NCBI GenBank assembly: GCA_903919715.1
Contig: CAIXJC010000078.1
Location: 1 to 64,000, forward strand
Source of the DNA: an uncultured bacterium
GTDB lineage: Bacteria; Planctomycetota; Phycisphaerae; Phycisphaerales; SM1A02
Direction of reading: 5' to 3'
DNA length: 64,000 nucleotides
The notes beneath the pieces were generated by a model. It did no database searches. It was not told the origin of the DNA and saw nothing but the letters and a program-made list of their open reading frames with translations. Made by a program: the position numbers and the translations under genes. This document shows positions 63,944-64,000 of the stretch, piece by piece. Numbering within the stretch: position 1 is the stretch's first letter; each line of letters starts with the position of its first letter.

Positions 63944-64000
63944 GCGCAAGCGACCGAGAACAACTGAAGATTTTCGCTGGATCGACTGGACGTGCGTTGG
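63940..64000 (+). CDS. prs: Ribose-phosphate pyrophosphokinase (partial, start only)
   Basis: Twenty codons are seen before the right edge. The opening SASDREQLKIFAGSTGRAL matches the Prs N-terminus (IFAGxxx). It makes PRPP for nucleotides and amino acids. The ATGA overlap with the GlmU-like gene and the known glmU-prs pairing support the call. Confidence 0.8.
   Translation, partial: MSASDREQLKIFAGSTGRAL

Overview
The window looks like one contig of a planctomycete of the class Phycisphaerae. The evidence is several secreted proteins that join short dockerin-like repeats (GDxNxDGxxDGxDLxxLLxxWG) to formylglycine-generating-enzyme (FGE)-sulfatase domains, Gram-negative envelope genes, a carotenoid gene set with both CrtN-like desaturases and an aldehyde dehydrogenase, and weak or absent Shine-Dalgarno sites before many genes. 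This assignment is an inference from gene content. Gene density is high, with many 1-4 nt start/stop overlaps. I saw no phage, insertion sequence, plasmid gene, CRISPR array or rRNA.

Layout. 1-4992: two secreted FGE/dockerin modular proteins on the minus strand; the first runs off the left edge. 4993-9653: a PBP4-type carboxypeptidase, a STAS protein, an arabinose-5-phosphate isomerase, scpA and a sulfotransferase. 9686-15597: speA, an alpha/alpha-toroid protein, rsmD, a hydrolase and a zinc-metalloprotease-like lipoprotein. 15837-21175: a tRNA-Ser with an odd anticodon, an FGE lipoprotein, valS and a TPR protein. 21211-22958: a decayed lipoprotein gene (in-frame amber plus frameshift), an SDR reductase and a small membrane protein. 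22988-31527: a plus-strand chain of a giant AsmA-like protein, a LOG-family protein, a lipoprotein, pssA and trpB. 31460-34738: a secreted nuclease/phosphatase-like protein and an MsbA-like ABC exporter.

34760-42202 is the metabolic centrepiece. A divergent carotenoid locus has aldehyde dehydrogenase, CrtN-like desaturase, acyltransferase and glycosyltransferase on the minus strand, and a second CrtN-like desaturase followed by tryptophan 2,3-dioxygenase on the plus strand. The set matches a route from a linear carotene through a terminal aldehyde and acid to a glycosyl ester with a fatty acyl group, as in staphyloxanthin-like pigments. The squalene or phytoene synthase is not in the window.

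42236-51843: an LptC/OstA-like protein, a CPBP protease, rpsT (GTG start), a coiled-coil membrane protein, an LpxL-like acyltransferase, a fatty-acid desaturase and two proteins of unknown function. 51844-52230 is a repeat-rich convergent spacer. 52231-56425: mrdA-rodA-rsmG. 56529-60452: ychF, mscL, a doubly anchored lipoprotein and a PstS-like protein. 60511-62609: a secreted orphan and aat. 63000-64000: tRNA-Gln(TTG), a GlmU-like uridylyltransferase lacking the acetyltransferase half, and the start of prs.

The strongest leads are the amber/frameshift gene at 21211-21899, the carotenoid divergon, the tRNA-Ser(ACT), the palindrome with flanking direct repeats and a 13-nt tandem repeat near 52 kb, and the recently duplicated FGE modules at the left edge.
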